The notes beneath the pieces were generated by a model. The model made no database searches. It had not been told where the DNA came from and saw only the letters and a program-made list of their open reading frames with translations. A stretch of DNA of 7,106 bases from Acidicaldus organivorans (lineage in GTDB: Bacteria > Pseudomonadota > Alphaproteobacteria > Acetobacterales > Acetobacteraceae): positions 166-7,271 of the forward strand of contig KN173881.1 in the NCBI GenBank assembly GCA_000759655.1. The letters are read 5' to 3'. The position numbers and the translations under genes were made by a program. Each line of letters opens with the position of its first letter. Position 1 is the stretch's first letter. This document shows, piece by piece, positions 5,867 to 7,106 of this stretch.

Positions 5867-5903
5867 GCGGAGTCGCCCGCGCGGAAGCGGGGCTCAGTCT
5901 TCC
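5863..5903 (+). terminator. Hairpin between the decarboxylase operon and the MarR gene
   Basis: CTGAGC (5863-5868) pairs with GCTCAG (5892-5897). Inside it, after an unpaired GGAGTCG, CCCGC (5876-5880) pairs with GCGGG (5887-5891) around a 6-nt loop. The outer arms contain the stop codons of both convergent genes. On the plus strand it is followed by TCTTCCTT, a weak U-tract; no such tract follows on the minus strand. Confidence 0.38.
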
Positions 5904-6412
5904 TTCGCGCCCTGCGCGGAGCCAGCTTCCTGCCACGCCTTGAAGGCTTCGTCGAGCGAGTCGGCGAGCACCGACTTGACGTCCCGCAGCAAGGCGCGGC
6001 CGCGCGGCGTGCGCTGGATGAGGACACTGCGGCGATCGCGCGGGTCGGGCCTACGGCGGGCGAGGTCGAGTTCGCCGAGCCGGTCGAGGGCGCGGGTGAT
6101 GGCGGGCTTGGAAACGTCGAGCCGCTCGGCGAGGCCGCGCACCGTGTGCGGCCCCTCCTCCAGATAGGCGATGAGGAAGACGGCGAGCTGACGGGCGGAA
6201 AGATCGGGGCCCTCGCGCCGCACCAGGCTCAGGATGGTATGGCGCAGCACATGGGCGAGAAAATCTGGATCCGCCAGGGTCGCGGCGGGAATGGCGCGCC
6301 GCCGCTCAGCCGCGGGACGCCCCGCGCTTTTCGATCCAGCGCTCGATCGTGGCGAAGAGGCCGCGGACGGCTTGCCCTTCGCCGCCTTCCGGACGGCCCC
6401 GCTTTTTTTCAT
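5894..6412 (-). CDS. MarR-family transcriptional regulator
   Basis: MarR proteins are dimeric winged-helix DNA-binding repressors or activators, often released by small phenolic or acidic ligands. In this 172-residue protein, LSARQLAVFLIAYLEEGPHT (71-90) starts the domain. VRGLAERLDVSKPAITRALDR (91-111) is the helix-turn-helix. RRRPDPRDRRSVLIQRTPRG (119-138) is the wing, with the signature D-x-R-D-R-R. Residues 1-45 form a basic, Lys/Ser/Ala/Arg-rich tail that looks disordered. I chose this ATG, ahead of two AAA codons, because GTGGA lies a few bases upstream. Other in-frame ATGs at 6424 and 6487 are possible, and the conserved domain itself needs only about residue 46 onward. The first 107 bases overlap the end of the aminopeptidase gene in another frame, so the two may be translationally coupled. 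Its target is unknown; the convergent decarboxylase operon is the nearest catabolic candidate. Confidence 0.85.
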   Translation of the reverse strand: MKKSGAVRKAAKGKPSAASSPRSSAGSKSAGRPAAERRRAIPAATLADPDFLAHVLRHTILSLVRREGPDLSARQLAVFLIAYLEEGPHTVRGLAERLDVSKPAITRALDRLGELDLARRRPDPRDRRSVLIQRTPRGRALLRDVKSVLADSLDEAFKAWQEAGSAQGAKED

Positions 6413-7106
6413 CGTTCCACGCATAGAGGTCAAGGTGCACCCATTTGACGGTCTCGGCAACGAACCGCTCGAGAAACAATGCGCCAATCACGGCGCCTGC
6501 GTAAGGTTTCGAAGAGACATTGTTGAGGTCCGCAACCGGGCTGTCAAGCCATGAGGCATAGCCGCGCCAGAGCGGCAATGGCCACACCGGGTCGAAAGCT
6601 GCTGTCGCCGCCTCCACGAGAAGCGCGGAAAGTGCGGCATCGTTGCAGAAAAGGGCGGGAAGGTCGGGGCCGAGGGCGACGCGCGCCGCGCCGGTCAGGG
6701 TGGCGCAATCGATGAGGAGATCGGGATTTTCCTCCCCTGCCGCCGCCATCAAATCGGCGAGCACCAGACGGCCTTCGGCATCGGTGTTGCCGATTTCGAC
6801 CGAAAGTCCGCGCCGGGTGCGAATCACATCGAGCGGCCGCATCGCGTTCCCCGAGACGCTGTTCTCGACCGCGCCGATGAAAACCGCGAGTCTCACGGGG
6901 AGATCGAATTCCATGATCAGGCGGGCGAGGGCCAGCACCACCGCCGCACCCCCCATGTCCTTTTTCATCCGTAACATGGCGGAAGAGGGTTTGAGATCAT
7001 AGCCGCCGCTGTCGAAACAGACCCCCTTGCCGCAGAGCGCCACGAGCGGCGCCTTTTCATCCGCGCCGCTTCCCTGCCAGTGAAGCGCAAGCACGTAAGG
7101 CGGGCG
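6306..7106 (-). CDS. M17 (leucyl) aminopeptidase family protein (5' end outside window)
   Basis: M17 enzymes are cytoplasmic hexameric di-metal aminopeptidases that release N-terminal residues during peptide turnover. The visible 266 residues hold the catalytic domain. Numbering from the window edge, the expected metal ligands and catalytic residues are all present: Lys27 (GKG), Asp32 (FDSGG), Lys39 (DLKPS), Asp50 (MKKDMGG), and Asp109, Glu111 and Arg113 in the signature NTDAEGRL. ENSVSGNAMRPLDV is the counterpart of the ENMPSGNAxRPGDV motif of PepA. The SGGYDLKPS form, rather than SGG-x-SLKP, suggests the shorter alphaproteobacterial PepB/leucyl aminopeptidase-like branch more than classical PepA. 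The frame is still open at the edge; a GTG at 7094 is internal, since RPPY precedes it in frame and the N-terminal domain is missing. Its end overlaps the MarR gene by 107 bases. Confidence 0.93.
   Translation of the reverse strand, partial: RPPYVLALHWQGSGADEKAPLVALCGKGVCFDSGGYDLKPSSAMLRMKKDMGGAAVVLALARLIMEFDLPVRLAVFIGAVENSVSGNAMRPLDVIRTRRGLSVEIGNTDAEGRLVLADLMAAAGEENPDLLIDCATLTGAARVALGPDLPALFCNDAALSALLVEAATAAFDPVWPLPLWRGYASWLDSPVADLNNVSSKPYAGAVIGALFLERFVAETVKWVHLDLYAWNDEKKRGRPEGGEGQAVRGLFATIERWIEKRGASRG

Overview
This is a very GC-rich, gene-dense window whose content and order look alphaproteobacterial. The tpiA-secG pair is a familiar arrangement in that class, and strong G/C preference at third codon positions fits Rhodospirillales/Acetobacteraceae-type genomes. 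That placement is an inference from gene order and protein style, not from a marker search. No rRNA, tRNA, CRISPR array, insertion sequence or phage gene is visible, and no gene-free stretch exceeds 300 bases.

Layout. The left end carries, on the minus strand, tpiA (triosephosphate isomerase) followed by secG (SecYEG translocon subunit, cut by the window edge). The tpiA-secG spacer contains a rearrangement: the last 74 bases of tpiA are present twice as a direct repeat, and a perfect 46-bp inverted copy of the neighbouring sequence lies between them. The result is an extra tpiA 3' fragment, an 8-residue tail on TpiA and a potential 46-bp hairpin ahead of secG. Divergent from tpiA is mtnP (5'-methylthioadenosine phosphorylase), a methionine/polyamine salvage gene. 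It converges on a minus-strand pair: an acyl-CoA dehydrogenase gene broken by one missing base, followed by a CaiB/BaiF (class III) CoA-transferase. A three-unit 10-bp tandem repeat between them places a TGA in each reading frame.

Divergent from the dehydrogenase is a tightly spaced two-gene plus-strand operon encoding the two halves of a thiamine-diphosphate decarboxylase of the sulfopyruvate/phosphonopyruvate decarboxylase type. It converges on a minus-strand MarR-family regulator. The regulator's start lies inside the 3' end of an M17 (leucyl) aminopeptidase gene that runs off the right edge.

How the genes may work together. tpiA, secG, mtnP and the aminopeptidase are housekeeping genes. 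The central block (ThDP decarboxylase pair, acyl-CoA dehydrogenase, CoA-transferase, with a MarR regulator nearby) looks like an accessory catabolic module: decarboxylation of a 2-oxoacid, plus CoA activation and alpha,beta-dehydrogenation of a carboxylic acid. The substrate cannot be read from the sequence. The dehydrogenase frameshift suggests that the module is decaying in this strain or that the assembly has an error. I see no clear evidence of a wholly new system. The most unusual items are the tpiA-end rearrangement, the uncharacterised decarboxylase module and the three-frame stop repeat.
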